Source: Pelagihabitans sp947500445
GTDB lineage: Bacteria > Bacteroidota > Bacteroidia > Flavobacteriales > Flavobacteriaceae
Reading direction: 5' to 3'
Assembly: GCF_050589625.1 (NCBI RefSeq)
Contig: NZ_JBNGOP010000012.1
Span: 62,001 to 126,000, forward strand
DNA length: 64,000 nt
Shown piece by piece: positions 23,526 to 33,093 of this stretch. The notes under the pieces were generated by a model. It was not told where the DNA came from. It did no database searches and worked only from the letters and a program-made list of their open reading frames with translations. A program made the position numbers and the translations under genes. Position 1 is the first letter of the stretch. Every line of letters begins with the position of its first letter.

Positions 23526-24473
23526 TTAGCTAACATGGGCATTTTTTTCCAAACTAAGGCCGTTCAACAAATCTTTGGTTGCCATGCGTTTTCTGCCCTC
23601 CAACTGTACTTCGTTCAAGTGTAGATAACCCTCCTTCACCGCTACTTTTAAGGCCGTTTTATTTGCTATAAGAAACCCGGTATCATAATCGTGAGGTACA
23701 ATTTCCGTAGTACTCCGGTATACTTTTAAGGTCGATTTTTGGCTTCCGTTTACCAAATAGCACCAGGCAACAGGGTAGGGGCTCAGCCCGCGAACATGGT
23801 TTTGTATCATATCCAAAGGGGCGTCCCAATCAATTTTACAGCTATCCTTAAAAAGTTTGTGCGCCGTTTTAAGTCCTGCGTCGGAAGCCTGTTTTTGTGT
23901 TGTGGCCTTTCCCTCCGCCAAAAGGGCCAAGGTACGTACGACCAATCCTGCGCCCAATTGCATCAGTTTGTCGTGAAGGGTACCGGCAGTATCCGTAGGG
24001 GCAATGGCTATCGGTTCCTGTAAGATGATCTCCCCCGTGTCAATTTTATCATCGATAAAAAAAGTAGTCGCCCCGGTACGTTTTTCCCCGTTCATAATGG
24101 CCCAATTGATCGGGGCGGCACCGCGGTATTCGGGCAAAAGGGAGGCATGTAAATTAAAGGTGCCCAAGGGCGGAAGGTCCCATACCACCTTTGGTAGCAT
24201 TCGAAAAGCCACCACTACCTGCACGTCCCCGTCAAGGGCCTTGAGCGCCGCTATAAATTCCGGACGTTTTAGATTGGTGGGCTGCAGTACCGGAATGGCA
24301 TGCTCCATTGCGTATTGTTTAACGGCCGAGGCCCGCAACTTACGGCCCCTTCCCGCAGGCCGGTCCGGTGCCGTGACCACACCGGTTACCGTATGCCCGG
24401 CTTCGGTAATGGCATGCAAACTGGCGACCGCAAAATCCGGGGTGCCCATAAATACTACTTTTAATCTTTTCAT
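23526..24473 (-). CDS. fmt: Methionyl-tRNA formyltransferase
   Basis: 315 residues. The N-terminal Rossmann domain begins VVFMGTPDFAVASL, the catalytic Asn-His-Asp set lies in FNLHASLLPEYRGAAPINWA and IDDKIDTGEI, and the C-terminal OB-like tRNA-binding domain follows from about residue 205. It formylates initiator Met-tRNA with 10-formyl-THF. It overlaps the recQ stop by 4 bp, so the two are probably co-transcribed. Confidence 0.93.
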   Translation of the reverse strand: MKRLKVVFMGTPDFAVASLHAITEAGHTVTGVVTAPDRPAGRGRKLRASAVKQYAMEHAIPVLQPTNLKRPEFIAALKALDGDVQVVVAFRMLPKVVWDLPPLGTFNLHASLLPEYRGAAPINWAIMNGEKRTGATTFFIDDKIDTGEIILQEPIAIAPTDTAGTLHDKLMQLGAGLVVRTLALLAEGKATTQKQASDAGLKTAHKLFKDSCKIDWDAPLDMIQNHVRGLSPYPVAWCYLVNGSQKSTLKVYRSTTEIVPHDYDTGFLIANKTALKVAVKEGYLHLNEVQLEGRKRMATKDLLNGLSLEKNAHVS

Positions 24474-26371
24474 AACAAATGATATTCGTTTATAGCGTTA
24501 ATGGCGATCGAACGTTCCTCCAATAAACTTTGAAGTAGGCGAAGCAGTTGTGCCTGCCCTACCTTTAATTCCGATAGCAGCGTTCGGGAATCCTTTTCGC
24601 GCTCCGCCAGCGAGGCCACAATTTTCTTTTTTATTAGAATGTCCGCGTTTTCCGATGGCCGTTTTCTTCCAAGGCAAACGTCACATTGCCCGCAGTCCTC
24701 CGTTGCCCGCTCGCCAAAATAACGGAGCAACTGGCGTTTTCTACAGATGTCGCCTGTACGGACATAGGCCAGCATATCCCTTAAGTTGGAAATTTTGAGC
24801 TGGCGGCGCTCGTTCACTTCCTTTCCGAACAGGTGTAACGTGCGTTCATCCTCACGGGGTACCAAAAAAGTAATGGAAAGGTCGTTTTCCCTGGCCTGGT
24901 ATGCGATAATTTCGTCGGTCTGTAACTTTTTTAACAAGGCAAAAAGACGCTTTTCCGAAATGCCGGCTTTTTTTGATATTAAAAAAGGGTTGATCTTGGT
25001 TTCAAAATCGAAAACACCGCCATAGGTGCGAAGTACGGTCTTTAGTATCGGTTCCAGTTCTCTTTGGGAGTCCATATAGTCAAAAAGCGCCTGTTTTCCG
25101 ACGATGATCTGGATCCAGGTTTTTTGGTTGAACGCCTCGTTCAGGGCAATGACCGAATATTGGTCCAAAATGCGCAATGCGTTGTAAGCGAGTCGTGGCG
25201 GCAGTCCGTAACGATCGCAAAAGGCATTAAAGTTCAAGTGGTGTTCCGTATCGTTACCTTCCCCATAAGCAATTTGAAAGCTGTTGTTCAAATGCCTATA
25301 GAGCGTTTTCACAAAACCCATATCGGGCAGTACCCGAACAAACTGATCGTATACCTGTTCCATATCGGAGGGGTTGGTCAAAAGTACCGCCTTGGACGGG
25401 CTTCCGTCCCTACCGGCCCTACCGGCCTCCTGAAAGTAATTTTCGATGGTGTCGGGAATCTGGTAATGTACCACAACGCCCACATCGGGCTTGTCGATGC
25501 CCATACCAAAGGCATTGGTGGCCACCATAATACGTTGTTCGTTCGAAAGCCATGATCGTAACCGTTTTTGTTTTTCCGTTTGCGAAATACCGCCGTGGAA
25601 AAAGGTGGCCGTAAATCCTTTGGCCTTTAGGTAATCGGAAAGGGCTATGGTAGCCCGTCGGGTACGGACATAAACAATGGCGCTCTTGTCGTTTTTGGCG
25701 AGCAATTGCTTTAGCTGATAGGACTTGTCCTCGGTATGCACCACCTCAAAGGCAATATTGTCCCTGGCGAACGAATCCTTTACGATCAAAGGACCGTCGA
25801 GCTCCAGAAGCGATACAATATCCTCTGAAACCGATTTGGTGGCCGTGGCGGTCAGGGCGATCATGGGCACTTTTGGAAAAAGCGCTCGAAGTTGGTTGCA
25901 CTCCAAGTAGGCAGGCCGAAAATCGTGTCCCCATTGCGAAATGCAGTGGGCCTCGTCAATGGCGCAAAGGTTGACCTCTAATTGTTTTAAGCGTTCCCGC
26001 ACCATTTCTTGCCGCAAACGTTCTGGCGATAGGTATAAGAACTTGTAATTGCCGAACCTGCAGTTGTCGAGCAATTGAAGCACTTCGTTTTGGGGAATGC
26101 CCCCTGTAAGGGCGATCGCTTTTATACCGAGTTCCTTTAATCGGGCAACCTGATCTTGTATCAATGCGATCAATGGGGATACCACAATACAAATGCCCGC
26201 TTTGGCCATGGCCGGTATTTGAAAACACAACGATTTTCCACCGCCCGTAGGCAAGAGGGCAAGTACGTCCCGATCATCCAACAACGCGCTAATGATCCGT
26301 TCTTGGGAGCCTCGGAAACTTGTATATCCCCAATACTTCTGCAAGAGCGATATGGCATCGTTATTTTTCAC
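24470..26371 (-). CDS. recQ: ATP-dependent DNA helicase RecQ
   Basis: 633 residues. Walker A LPTGGGKSLCFQIP is at about residue 40, DEAH box in AIDEAHCISQWGHDF, motif V/VI in IVVYVRT-type and QEAGRAGRDGSPSKA, and the RQC zinc site CRKRQLL...CGQCDVC is present. A C-terminal tail replaces a clear HRDC domain. It unwinds DNA 3'-5' during repair. It overlaps both neighbours by 4 bp (ATGA type), forming a unit AAA_28-recQ-fmt. Confidence 0.92.
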   Translation of the reverse strand: MKNNDAISLLQKYWGYTSFRGSQERIISALLDDRDVLALLPTGGGKSLCFQIPAMAKAGICIVVSPLIALIQDQVARLKELGIKAIALTGGIPQNEVLQLLDNCRFGNYKFLYLSPERLRQEMVRERLKQLEVNLCAIDEAHCISQWGHDFRPAYLECNQLRALFPKVPMIALTATATKSVSEDIVSLLELDGPLIVKDSFARDNIAFEVVHTEDKSYQLKQLLAKNDKSAIVYVRTRRATIALSDYLKAKGFTATFFHGGISQTEKQKRLRSWLSNEQRIMVATNAFGMGIDKPDVGVVVHYQIPDTIENYFQEAGRAGRDGSPSKAVLLTNPSDMEQVYDQFVRVLPDMGFVKTLYRHLNNSFQIAYGEGNDTEHHLNFNAFCDRYGLPPRLAYNALRILDQYSVIALNEAFNQKTWIQIIVGKQALFDYMDSQRELEPILKTVLRTYGGVFDFETKINPFLISKKAGISEKRLFALLKKLQTDEIIAYQARENDLSITFLVPREDERTLHLFGKEVNERRQLKISNLRDMLAYVRTGDICRKRQLLRYFGERATEDCGQCDVCLGRKRPSENADILIKKKIVASLAEREKDSRTLLSELKVGQAQLLRLLQSLLEERSIAINAINEYHLL

Positions 26372-26928
26372 GGATGCAAGGTATCAAGAACAAAAGCGGT
26401 TCTGTTGGCAATGCTGTCTTTTGGTACCAATATCACATCGTAACCAAATTCGGTATAGGTACGGTATAGGTGGTCGTGTATGGCCTTGGCGTCCGCTATA
26501 GGCTCAAAACGTTCGCCGTCCATCACGTAAATGGCTTCCCATATGGGCAAAAGGAATACCCGGTCGTAGCGATGTTCGCGCATGGGTTTCGTAAACGCGT
26601 TCCCGTAGGATTGTCCAAAAAAATCCATGTACGCGATAACGTCCGGCATTCCACGGTCAAAAAAGATTAGCGGTTCCGGCCGTTTTTGCGCTGCAATGTA
26701 ATGCTGTTCCCTAGCATTCAAAATTTTAGTGTTGAACGCCATGGGGTCCGATACCGTTGCAATCGGATTGGTGGCCATATCGGTCAAACTGCCATCTTTT
26801 TTGGCGGCGTCGGTCATCGAACGGATCACTTCATGAAAACAGGGATAGCCTAGGCGTTCCAGCGCGTGGATCAAGGAAGTTTTCCCCGTACTGGGCCCTC
26901 CGGTGATGATGATTTTTTTTTGTTCCAA
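26368..26928 (-). CDS. AAA_28-type P-loop ATPase/kinase
   Basis: 186 residues with Walker A ITGGPSTGKTSLI at residues 7-19 and LIFFDRGMPDVIAY as the Walker B region. The size and motifs match small AAA_28 proteins related to nicotinamide-nucleotide/deoxynucleoside kinases. Its substrate is unknown. First gene of the group with recQ and fmt. Confidence 0.75.
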   Translation of the reverse strand: MEQKKIIITGGPSTGKTSLIHALERLGYPCFHEVIRSMTDAAKKDGSLTDMATNPIATVSDPMAFNTKILNAREQHYIAAQKRPEPLIFFDRGMPDVIAYMDFFGQSYGNAFTKPMREHRYDRVFLLPIWEAIYVMDGERFEPIADAKAIHDHLYRTYTEFGYDVILVPKDSIANRTAFVLDTLHP

Positions 26929-26991
26929 TACATTCCGATTTGACTACAAAAGTAATGAATACGGGAACCATAGAAAACGGGTGTTTTGCGT

Positions 26992-26999
26992 TATCTTTG
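26992..26999 (+). promoter_or_regulatory. Bacteroidota -7 box (TATCTTTG) for the DUF493 gene
   Basis: TATCTTTG matches TAnnTTTG and lies 13 bases before the ATG at 27013, implying a very short leader. No clear -33 TTG at the usual distance, so this is tentative. Confidence 0.4.
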
Positions 27000-27012
27000 T
27001 AAAAAGAAACGG

Positions 27013-27300
27013 ATGGATACCGAAAAATCGGAAGAATTCTACAACAGGCTTAAGCAGCAGCTTGCGGACAGTACCGTTTGGCCCTCGAACTACCTTTATA
27101 AATTTATCGTTCCCACCGAAGGAGGGAAAATAGAACAGATCCAACGTATTTTCGATAATACGGGAGCGGTCATCGAATCGAAACAATCCAAAAAAGGGAA
27201 CTACACCAGCATCTCCATAACGGTCAATCGAAAGAATCCCGAAGCGGTAATCGAAAAGTATCGGGAAGTGGGCACCATCAAAGGGGTAATATCCCTATAA
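27013..27300 (+). CDS. DUF493 (YbeD-like) protein
   Basis: Start set at ATG 27013 (MDTEKSEEFYNRL) rather than the earlier in-frame codon at 26986, which would lie upstream of the promoter box. The 95-residue ferredoxin-like protein has YKFIVPTEGGKIEQIQRIF and the C-terminal strand VISL typical of DUF493. In E. coli the relative YbeD is linked to lipoate metabolism, but its role is unproven. Confidence 0.8.
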   Translation: MDTEKSEEFYNRLKQQLADSTVWPSNYLYKFIVPTEGGKIEQIQRIFDNTGAVIESKQSKKGNYTSISITVNRKNPEAVIEKYREVGTIKGVISL

Positions 27301-27316
27301 AATAGGTTGTATCGCA

Positions 27317-27324
27317 TAATTTTG
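27317..27324 (+). promoter_or_regulatory. Bacteroidota -7 box (TAATTTTG) for the DUF4290-murA unit
   Basis: TAATTTTG matches TAnnTTTG and lies about 70 bases before the start of the DUF4290 gene. Confidence 0.4.
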
Positions 27325-27392
27325 TTAATTTGCCGACGTTGTTGTAAGAACTACGACACTTTCCGAAAGTACCACTCAAAAAACATAGCCTT

Positions 27393-28049
27393 TTGAATTT
27401 AGTAGAAAACCTAGAATATAATACCGAACGTGCCCATTTGATCATTCCGGAGTATGGCAGACATTTTCAAAAAATGGTCGACCATGCCGTATCCATCGAG
27501 GACCGGGAAGAACGGAACAAAGTGGCAAAGTCCATCATAAGCGTAATGGGCAACTTACAGCCCCATCTGCGCGATGTTCCCGATTTTCAGCATAAGCTGT
27601 GGGACCAATTGTTCATCATGTCCGATTTTAAACTGGACGTAGACTCCCCGTTTCCCATTACCAGTAAGGAGGTATTACAAAAACGGCCCGAACCGTTGGC
27701 CTATCCGCAAAACCACCCGAAGTACCGGTTTTATGGGAACAATATTAAAAGAATGATCGATGTGGCCGTAAAATGGGAGAAGGGCGATATGCGCGACGGG
27801 CTGGAATACGCCATTGCCAACCACATGAAAAAGTGTTACCTGAACTGGAACAAGGACACGGTGGACGATACCGCAATCTTTCAACATCTTTTGGAACTCA
27901 GCGACGGGCAGATCGACCTCACTGGTGAAAACCTTACCGATAGCGGCCAGTTCCTCAAGAACAGGATAGCAAAAACCCCGCGCTACGGCAACAACAATAA
28001 CAAAAAGACCCAAAGAAATAACAACAACCGCGGTAAAAAACGGTATTAA
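27393..28049 (+). CDS. DUF4290 family protein
   Basis: 218 residues starting with TTG at 27393 (LVENLEYNTERAHLIIPEYG follows), the conserved N-terminus of DUF4290. The C-terminus is an Asn/Lys/Arg-rich tail (KKTQRNNNNRGKKR), likely nucleic acid binding or disordered. The family is Bacteroidota-specific and of unknown role; it stands 15 bp before murA, the arrangement I know from many Flavobacteriia. Confidence 0.85.
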   Translation: MNLVENLEYNTERAHLIIPEYGRHFQKMVDHAVSIEDREERNKVAKSIISVMGNLQPHLRDVPDFQHKLWDQLFIMSDFKLDVDSPFPITSKEVLQKRPEPLAYPQNHPKYRFYGNNIKRMIDVAVKWEKGDMRDGLEYAIANHMKKCYLNWNKDTVDDTAIFQHLLELSDGQIDLTGENLTDSGQFLKNRIAKTPRYGNNNNKKTQRNNNNRGKKRY

Positions 28050-28064
28050 TAGCCTCATCCTACA

Positions 28065-29372
28065 ATGGGAACATTTAAAATTGAAGGCGGCCACCGACTT
28101 TCGGGGGAAATTACGCCCCAAGGTGCCAAAAACGAAGCCCTCCAAATCCTTTGTGCCGTATTGCTCACCGGCGAAGAAGTAGTGATCGATAACATTCCGA
28201 ACATTGTCGATGTCAACAAGCTTATTTCCCTATTGGAGGACCTAGGGGTCAAAATCCAGAAAAAAGGAAAAGGTTCCTACGCGTTCAAGGCTGACGATAT
28301 CAACATCGATTACCTGCAGTCCGATCAGTTTAAAGAGGATGGAAGGGGACTGCGCGGTTCCATTATGCTGGTAGGTCCGTTATTGGCGCGATTTGGCAAG
28401 GGATATATTCCAAAACCGGGTGGCGATAAAATCGGTCGCAGACGTTTGGATACCCATTTTGAAGGTTTTATCAATCTGGGCGCAAAATTCCGTTACAATA
28501 AAGAAGAGCATTTTTATGGTGTGGAGGCCAAGCGCCTAAAAGGCACCTATATGCTTTTGGACGAAGCCTCCGTGACCGGAACCGCCAATATTGTAATGGC
28601 AGCCGTACTTGCCGAAGGTAAAACAACCATTTATAATGCCGCCTGTGAGCCTTACTTACAGCAACTCTGTAAAATGCTCAACAGAATGGGGGCGAAAATC
28701 AGCGGTGTCGGTTCCAATTTGTTGGAAATAGAAGGGGTGACCACCCTTGGTGGAACCACCCATCGCATGCTTCCCGATATGATCGAGATCGGAAGCTGGA
28801 TCGGTTTGGCGGCGATGACAAAAAGCGAGCTGACCATAAAAAATGTAAGCTGGAACGATTTGGGGCAGATCCCCAACGTGTTCGGAAAACTTGGCATCCA
28901 GATCGAACGCAAGGGCGACGATATTTTTATTCCCGAGCATAAAAACGGATATGAGATCCAAAACTATATTGATGGTTCCATACTCACCATTGCCGATGCC
29001 CCATGGCCAGGAATGACACCCGACCTTTTGAGCATTTTATTGGTCGTGGCCACCCAAGCAAAGGGGGAGGTGTTGATCCATCAAAAAATGTTCGAAAGCC
29101 GTTTGTTTTTTGTAGACAAGTTGATCGATATGGGGGCGAAGATCATTCTTTGCGATCCACACAGGGCCACGGTAATCGGACACGATTTTAAATCCACCCT
29201 AAAGGCCACTACCATGGTTTCCCCGGATATCAGGGCGGGAGTTTCCCTGCTGATCGCCGCACTTTCGGCAAAGGGCACCTCTACCATACACAATATCGAA
29301 CAGATCGATAGGGGCTATGAAGACATCGATAACCGATTGCGGGCGATCGGTGCCAAAATAGTGCGGTTGTAA
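28065..29372 (+). CDS. murA: UDP-N-acetylglucosamine 1-carboxyvinyltransferase
   Basis: 435 residues covering both EPSP-synthase-like domains. The substrate Lys-Asn pair is in PQGAKNEALQ (about 22-23). The catalytic loop reads PKPGGDKIGRRRLDTHF: where E. coli has the active-site Cys115, this protein has Asp (residue 121). Cys-to-Asp enzymes are active but insensitive to fosfomycin (established for other bacteria). First committed step of peptidoglycan synthesis in the cytoplasm. Confidence 0.93.
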   Translation: MGTFKIEGGHRLSGEITPQGAKNEALQILCAVLLTGEEVVIDNIPNIVDVNKLISLLEDLGVKIQKKGKGSYAFKADDINIDYLQSDQFKEDGRGLRGSIMLVGPLLARFGKGYIPKPGGDKIGRRRLDTHFEGFINLGAKFRYNKEEHFYGVEAKRLKGTYMLLDEASVTGTANIVMAAVLAEGKTTIYNAACEPYLQQLCKMLNRMGAKISGVGSNLLEIEGVTTLGGTTHRMLPDMIEIGSWIGLAAMTKSELTIKNVSWNDLGQIPNVFGKLGIQIERKGDDIFIPEHKNGYEIQNYIDGSILTIADAPWPGMTPDLLSILLVVATQAKGEVLIHQKMFESRLFFVDKLIDMGAKIILCDPHRATVIGHDFKSTLKATTMVSPDIRAGVSLLIAALSAKGTSTIHNIEQIDRGYEDIDNRLRAIGAKIVRL

Positions 29373-29648
29373 TCGGCTCGCTACCATCTAAACCGGTGAC
29401 CGATAGCCTACCTATTTAGCAGTATGTTTCAATAGATATGGCTGCGCTCATTTTTCTCTTTAAACCGCTCCCATGGTCGAAATTGCGGTCAAAGCCGTTT
29501 CAGCTATACCTGGGGCGAATAAACGGATATAAGCTGGCTTGAAAAGTGCGTTCGTGTGCTTGAAAACGACAGTTTCGAAAATTTTTTATAACATTTCCTT
29601 CACATTTTGCGTGTTGCAATACGCAAGTGTTTCGTGTATTTTTAACCA

Positions 29649-31037
29649 ATGGAAGTTACCCCAAAACACCTTAGGGATGTACCCGCGATATCGGAAGTGC
29701 CGAACGCCCAATTGCAATGGCTGATCGACCGTTCCCGAACGGTAACTTTGGCGGTCGGTGATTATCTTTTTTCCCGGGGCGATGCCATAGACCAGCTGTT
29801 TATTGTTCTAAAAGGGGAAGCGGAGATAAAAGTGGAGCAAAACGGTAACTATAAACATGTTGCCAAGATCATGGAAAACGAGATATCCGGCGCTTTGCCG
29901 TACTCCCGCGCCACCACCGCCCTGGGTTTTGGAGAGATCGTAAAAGATGCCGTGGTATTGGTTTTGCCAAAAAGCGAGTTTAAGGAACTGACCCGAAACC
30001 ATTTTGAACTGACTGAAGCCTTGGTACATGTCATGACTTCCCGTACGAGGGAGTTTGCCAAGCGCAACGTACAAGAAGAAAAAATGATGGCCTTGGGAAA
30101 ACTATCGGCAGGGCTTGCCCATGAGCTCAATAACCCGGCCTCGGCCATGGGACGTAGCGCCATCGAATTAAAAAAACACTTGGGCAATGTTCCCGAAAAG
30201 TTCAAACGCATCATTTCGGTCAGGGCAAGTTCTGAACAGATCGATATGATCAATACCATTCTTTTCGAGAAATTGAGCGAGCGCCCCGAAAACAGTATGG
30301 GGCTCATGGAACGTACCGAAAAGGAAGAAGATCTGGAAATGTGGTTGGAAGAACATGAGGTTACCAATGCCTACGAGCTTACCGAGACCTTTATCGATTT
30401 CTGTATGGACGTTCCGGCCATGGAAAAAATATACAATGCCATCGGAGCGACCAACTTTCCTACCGCTATCGAATGGATTGAAAATGTATTGACCACCGAA
30501 AAAATGGTCGACGAAATACAGGAAGCAGCGGAACGCATATCAAAATTGGTGAGCTCGGTAAAAAGTTACACCCATATGGATAGTGCTCCCGAACGGATTC
30601 CCACCGATATCCGAACGGGCATCAAAAGCACGCTGACGATGATGAACCACAAGCTCAAACAAAAAAATATCGCGGTCGATACCTTTTTTGGGGAAAACTT
30701 GGCCATGGCCCCGATAATGGTCAGCGAAATGAACCAAGTATGGACCAATTTGATCGATAATGCCATTGACGCCATGCATGAAAAAGGGACATTGACCATT
30801 CGTGTCCAAAACGATGGTGCTTTTGTTAAAACGGAAATCATCGATGATGGTGAAGGGATTCCCGAAGCAAACCTATCCACCATATTTGACCCTTTTTATA
30901 CGACAAAAGCCGTTGGGGAAGGCACCGGAATGGGGCTTGAGGTGGTACAACGTATCGTAAAACAACATCGTGGGGAGATCAAGGTCAGCTCCGAACCCGG
31001 TGAGACCGTTTTCACCATATGCCTGCCGACAAGTTGA
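29649..31037 (+). CDS. Histidine kinase with N-terminal cNMP-binding-like sensor
   Basis: 462 residues, no membrane segment. Residues about 15-125 form a cyclic-nucleotide-binding-type beta barrel (GDYLFSRGDAIDQLFIVLKGEAEI). The phospho-accepting His158 is in GKLSAGLAHELNNPAS, and the ATPase domain has the N box NLIDNAIDAM, G1 DDGEGIP, F box FDPFYTT and G2 GEGTGMGL. It is followed, after 109 bp, by the response regulator fused to a thioredoxin-reductase-like enzyme, its obvious partner. The cytoplasmic sensor suggests it reads an internal ligand or redox state. Confidence 0.88.
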   Translation: MEVTPKHLRDVPAISEVPNAQLQWLIDRSRTVTLAVGDYLFSRGDAIDQLFIVLKGEAEIKVEQNGNYKHVAKIMENEISGALPYSRATTALGFGEIVKDAVVLVLPKSEFKELTRNHFELTEALVHVMTSRTREFAKRNVQEEKMMALGKLSAGLAHELNNPASAMGRSAIELKKHLGNVPEKFKRIISVRASSEQIDMINTILFEKLSERPENSMGLMERTEKEEDLEMWLEEHEVTNAYELTETFIDFCMDVPAMEKIYNAIGATNFPTAIEWIENVLTTEKMVDEIQEAAERISKLVSSVKSYTHMDSAPERIPTDIRTGIKSTLTMMNHKLKQKNIAVDTFFGENLAMAPIMVSEMNQVWTNLIDNAIDAMHEKGTLTIRVQNDGAFVKTEIIDDGEGIPEANLSTIFDPFYTTKAVGEGTGMGLEVVQRIVKQHRGEIKVSSEPGETVFTICLPTS

Positions 31038-31146
31038 TTTTGAGCGCTTTGGAAGCAAACGGGGGAATGAAAAATGGAAATTCCCGACTTCGGAAAATAC
31101 CGGCCGAACGGCCGATCGCAATAACAGACGTTATACGTGAACGAAT

Positions 31147-32811
31147 ATGAAAAAACCAATTTTATTTGCTCTGGACGATGACCCTCAGGTACTGCGTGCC
31201 GTTACAAGGGATTTAAAGTCCAAATATCAGAAAGAGTACCGCATTCTCCGGACAAGTTCGCCCAAAGAAGGGTTGGAAGTTTTGGTTGAGCTAAAAAAGA
31301 AAGGAGAGACCATCGCGCTTTTTTTGGTGGACCAACGGATGCCCGAAATGTTGGGGGTCGCTTTTTTGGAAGAAGCCAAAAAGCACTTTCCCGATGCAAA
31401 AAAAGTACTCTTGACCGCGTACTCGGATACCGATGCGGCCATCAAGGCCATCAATGACGTGCAATTAGACTACTACCTGTCCAAGCCATGGAACCCTCCA
31501 GAGGAAAAACTGTACCCGGTACTTGACGATCTTTTGGACATTTGGCAATTGAACTATAGCCCCGAATTTGACGGGCTCAAGGTATTGGGATATCAATACA
31601 ACCCACATACCCATGACATCAAGGACTTTCTGTCCAGCAACCTGTTCCCGTTTCAATGGTTGGATATCGAAACCAGTAACGACGCCAAGGAAATAGCCAC
31701 ATTGCACAACGTTTCGGCAAAGGACATGCCGGTGGTCTCCTTTCCGAACGGGGAGTGCCTAAAGAATCCCTCGATCACGGAATTGGCCGAACGGCTCGGA
31801 CTTAATGTGACCGCAAAGGAAACGCTATATGATGTAGTGATCATCGGTGCCGGTCCATCCGGACTTGCCGCTGCCGTATATGGTGGGTCCGAAGGGCTTA
31901 AAACATTGCTTATCGAACGCAAGGCCCCTGGAGGGCAGGCAGGTACCAGCTCGCGTATCGAAAATTACCTCGGTTTTCCTAACGGGCTGAGCGGTCAGGA
32001 ACTGACCCATCGTGCCATTACACAGGCAAAACGTTTTGGTATCGAGTTTTTATCGCCCAAAGAGGTGATGTCCATTCAAACACAGGACAACTACAAGCAT
32101 ATCGCCCTGGACGATGGCAGTGAAGTACGTACCAAAAGCATCGTGGTCGCCACGGGGGTCAACTATCGCAAGTTGCCGGCGGAAGGCGTGGAACAATATA
32201 CCGGTGCGGGAATTTATTACGGATCGTCGATGACCGAGGCGCAGGCCTGCCAAAACCAAGAAGTGTATATCGTGGGGGGCGGAAACTCCGCAGGGCAATC
32301 CGCAGTATACCTTTCCAATTTTGCCAAGAACGTCTATATAACCATTCGCAGGGATGATCTCTCCAGTAGCATGTCGCAGTACCTGATCGATCAGATAAAG
32401 GCCATAGACAATATAACGCTACTTGCCAATACTACCATTACCAAAGTAAAAGGGGACGGTGAGCGCCTTTCCCATTTACAGCTTGAAAATACCAAAACTG
32501 CGGAAGTGACCACGGTGCCCGCACGTGCGCTCTTTATTTTTATAGGTTCAAGACCCTATACCGACTGGATTACCCTTGACATCCTTAAAAATGAAAGGGG
32601 ATTTTTAGAGACCGGTCGGGATTTGTTGAAATACAACAATTTCACCAAAATATGGAAACAAAAGCGCGAGCCTTTTTTGTTGGAGACCTGTAGTCCCGGA
32701 ATTTTTGCCTCTGGCGATGTACGGGCCGGGGCAATGAACCGAGTGGCATCGGCAGTAGGGGAAGGTTCTATGGCGATAAAATTTGTACATGAATATTTAG
32801 CGGAAATCTAA
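31147..32811 (+). CDS. Response regulator fused to thioredoxin-reductase-like flavoprotein
   Basis: 554 residues in three parts. Residues 1-140 are a receiver domain (ALDDDPQ, phospho-Asp62 in LFLVDQRMPEM, Lys in YLSKPW). Residues about 150-225 are thioredoxin-fold-like without a Cys pair. Residues about 228-554 are FAD/NAD(P)H domains (VVIIGAGPSGLAAAVYG, YIVGGGNSAGQSA, GIFASGDVRAGAMNRVASA). At the place of the usual CATC redox pair of thioredoxin reductase it reads YYGSSMTEAQAC, so the dithiol is missing. The stop overlaps the next start (TAATG). Confidence 0.9.
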   Translation: MKKPILFALDDDPQVLRAVTRDLKSKYQKEYRILRTSSPKEGLEVLVELKKKGETIALFLVDQRMPEMLGVAFLEEAKKHFPDAKKVLLTAYSDTDAAIKAINDVQLDYYLSKPWNPPEEKLYPVLDDLLDIWQLNYSPEFDGLKVLGYQYNPHTHDIKDFLSSNLFPFQWLDIETSNDAKEIATLHNVSAKDMPVVSFPNGECLKNPSITELAERLGLNVTAKETLYDVVIIGAGPSGLAAAVYGGSEGLKTLLIERKAPGGQAGTSSRIENYLGFPNGLSGQELTHRAITQAKRFGIEFLSPKEVMSIQTQDNYKHIALDDGSEVRTKSIVVATGVNYRKLPAEGVEQYTGAGIYYGSSMTEAQACQNQEVYIVGGGNSAGQSAVYLSNFAKNVYITIRRDDLSSSMSQYLIDQIKAIDNITLLANTTITKVKGDGERLSHLQLENTKTAEVTTVPARALFIFIGSRPYTDWITLDILKNERGFLETGRDLLKYNNFTKIWKQKREPFLLETCSPGIFASGDVRAGAMNRVASAVGEGSMAIKFVHEYLAEI

Positions 32812-33092
32812 TGGCTTTAAAAAACAAGACCTGTGAACACCTGAACACATTTGAACCGGAGCATAAAATGGCACCCAAGGGATATGAATGTGAAGAATGT
32901 ATAAAAACGGGGGACCAATGGGTACATTTGCGCACCTGTCAACAATGCGGCACCACCCTTTGCTGTGATTCCTCGACCAACAAACATGCCAGCACACATG
33001 CCCGAACCTACGCCCACCCAACGGTAATTTCGGTGGAACCGAACGAAAACTGGGCCTGGTGTTACGAGCATCGAACTTTTTTACGTTTTTAA
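32811..33092 (+). CDS. UBP-type zinc finger protein
   Basis: 93 residues made of one ZnF-UBP domain: Cys and His ligands in CEHL, CEECIKTG, CQQCGTTLCCDSS and HASTHARTYAHP. In eukaryotes this fold binds ubiquitin C-termini; the bacterial versions have no known ligand. Translation is coupled to the flavoprotein by a one-base overlap and the GNAT follows by two bases, so all three are one operon. Confidence 0.85.
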   Translation: MALKNKTCEHLNTFEPEHKMAPKGYECEECIKTGDQWVHLRTCQQCGTTLCCDSSTNKHASTHARTYAHPTVISVEPNENWAWCYEHRTFLRF

Positions 33093-33093
33093 T

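Noticed and set aside
29373..29648. Possible short gene between murA and the histidine kinase
   Set aside because: The frames there (e.g. 29539-29724) are out of frame with and overlap the kinase start and resemble nothing.
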